Notes under the pieces: generated by a model | Seen by the model: only the letters and a program-made list of their open reading frames with translations | Database searches by the model: none | Told to the model about the DNA's origin: nothing | Shown: in pieces, positions 62,641 through 64,000 of the stretch | Layout: each line of letters starts with the position of its first letter | Numbering within the stretch: the stretch's first letter is position 1 | Made by a program: the position numbers and the translations under genes | Assembly: GCA_013396655.1 (NCBI GenBank) | Contig: WBMV01000259.1 | Span: 2,301,252 to 2,365,251, forward strand | Direction of reading: 5' to 3' | Source: Campylorhamphus procurvoides | Taxonomy: Eukaryota; Chordata; Aves; Passeriformes; Dendrocolaptidae | DNA: 64,000 nt

Positions 62641-64000
62641 ATGCCTCTTCTTTCTCAGGTCTCCCTCAATCTCTGCTTCCTTATCACAAAAATATTCAAA
62701 GCATTTTAACTGTGTTTTCAGTTTTATTTTTATTGACCCTATATGAATAACATCTCTCACCCCTTGACACCCTTGATCGGGTTTTTATTAAAACTTTCAG
62801 GCTGTAGCCCTTTAATATAATTTTTAATGCATTTTAAATTATTTCTGGAATTTTGTATGGTGTCCCAAATGCTTGAAGAGAGTAAGATGATTTATAAATA
62901 AAATTATTTTTATTACACTATAAAAGAAACTGTAACATTAATACTGCAATGATAAGATAAAGCATGTGTGGAATCCCTTTTCCTACATGCCGTGTGCTCC
63001 AAGAAATTCTGCTTATATGCAGTATTACGAATGAGTTAGACTAACCCAGAACAGTACTCCCAGTATCAATCAATAGACTATGAACACATTAGTATATTAG
63101 CAGTTTATGACAGTATTTAGGATCATATAGTACAATAATGGAATAACTATCTTCTGAGATACAGGCAGTCGCTTTGTCTGGCCTGGTGTGAGTCGTCATG
63201 TCCAGCTCCTGCTGTTTCCTAGGCAAAGCAAACAGCTTTTGCAGGTACTGATTGTTTTTGCAGTGGCGGTACTCTGTGCAAAGGTCCCTGATACAGTATG
63301 TTTGAACAATCATTGCTGTATCTTATCTACTCTAGGTAACAAAGAGATTCAGATTTAGGGGCACCTAGCAGGACTGTGGTCACAACTGCTGAACAGAATA
63401 GTGTCCATTGTGTCCTAGTTACCTGAATTTTTAAAATGAGTTTTCAGAGCCAGAAAATGCCCAGTAACTCATTCCTTCAGTCTGGACAGTACTTCCTTTG
63501 ACAGTGTATGTTCCAGTCCTGCAAAGACTTAATCAGGCTCTTACTGAAATTGCTTCTGTGGTGAGCAACGGAAGAAAGGAAAATGTAAAATTTGTTAATG
63601 GCTATGTTTCTGTCATGGAATGGGGCTTTATTATATGTCACCTGGGGATCCCTGTATGGCTATCTAATGAAGACTTACTGAAAATGGAGATAGATTATGC
63701 AATATTGATACGATTCCTCTACTCATAGAANCGTGTGAAAGCAAGCACATAGCAGGGCATGGTAGCAAGTGGCAGACAAGGGAGTCCAGTCTGTGGTTCC
63801 AATTGTCGTGTGCTGTATCATACAGAGAAGCCCATAGGGAATGGGACAGGACAATATTCAGGCATCCCTCTGTTCTTGTGAGTCCAAGGGGAGACACAGA
63901 GTGAGAAAAGGCAGTCTGCATATTTGCTTGGAGTGTGGAGCAAAGTCAAACTCAAGAACATAGCACTGTTGGCAAAAGCAAATCCTAAAATAAAACTGAC
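62641..64000. other. Non-coding stretch with one ambiguous base
   Basis: A+T-rich sequence. The only ambiguous base in the window is N at 63731, within TAGAANCGTG. Frames here are short. The 76-codon frame at 63498-63728 has no recognisable domain. Confidence 0.55.

Noticed and set aside
63731..63731. Ambiguous base N
   Set aside because: A single unresolved base is an assembly or sequencing ambiguity and carries no biological information.

Overview
This looks like nuclear DNA from a bird, read from an intron or an intergenic stretch on a large chromosome. The evidence is two 3' ends of CR1 retrotransposons (60990-61082 and 61890-61944) with the typical avian tail, a few worn MIR-type SINEs shared by amniotes, otherwise sparse repeats, and an A+T-rich, CpG-poor background. 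The sequence alone does not identify the species. There are no signs of a bacterium, a plasmid, a virus or a CRISPR array.

I could not support a single protein-coding gene. The longest ATG-initiated frame is 143 codons and lies in a GC-rich patch where long frames arise by chance on both strands. No other frame shows a recognisable domain or a credible exon with matching splice sites. Short exons, UTR exons or non-coding RNA exons could be present and would not be recognisable by eye.

Layout. 1-5265: unremarkable, with a G/T-rich tract and an adjacent MIR relic near 1.6-1.9 kb. 5266-11749: nothing apart from a weak CTCF-like match. 11750-12700: the most promoter-like segment, with CpGs retained across about 950 bp and a GC-rich core at 12361-12600. 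12701-19240: simple sequence only, including a long poly-G tract beside a 36-bp tandem duplication. 19241-20060: A+T-rich but CpG-retaining, possibly a conserved non-coding element. 20061-33409: a doubtful MIR relic and another possible conserved element near 26.3 kb. 33410-36999: a palindromic cluster of homeodomain cores and a small GT microsatellite. 37390-38590: GC-rich, CpG-poor, no gene. 43959-44520: a near-perfect RFX X-box palindrome followed by a very A+T-rich block. 45180-45780: GC-rich. 45990-46560: another possible conserved element. 49-60 kb: three inverted repeats and a clear MIR. 60990-61944: two CR1 tails facing each other. 62030-62640: GC-rich, no gene.

The likeliest biology is cis-regulatory: one candidate CpG island and several candidate enhancer-like blocks in a gene desert or large intron. 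That reading is inference from base composition and motif content and needs cross-species alignment. I found no sign of an undescribed multi-gene system.
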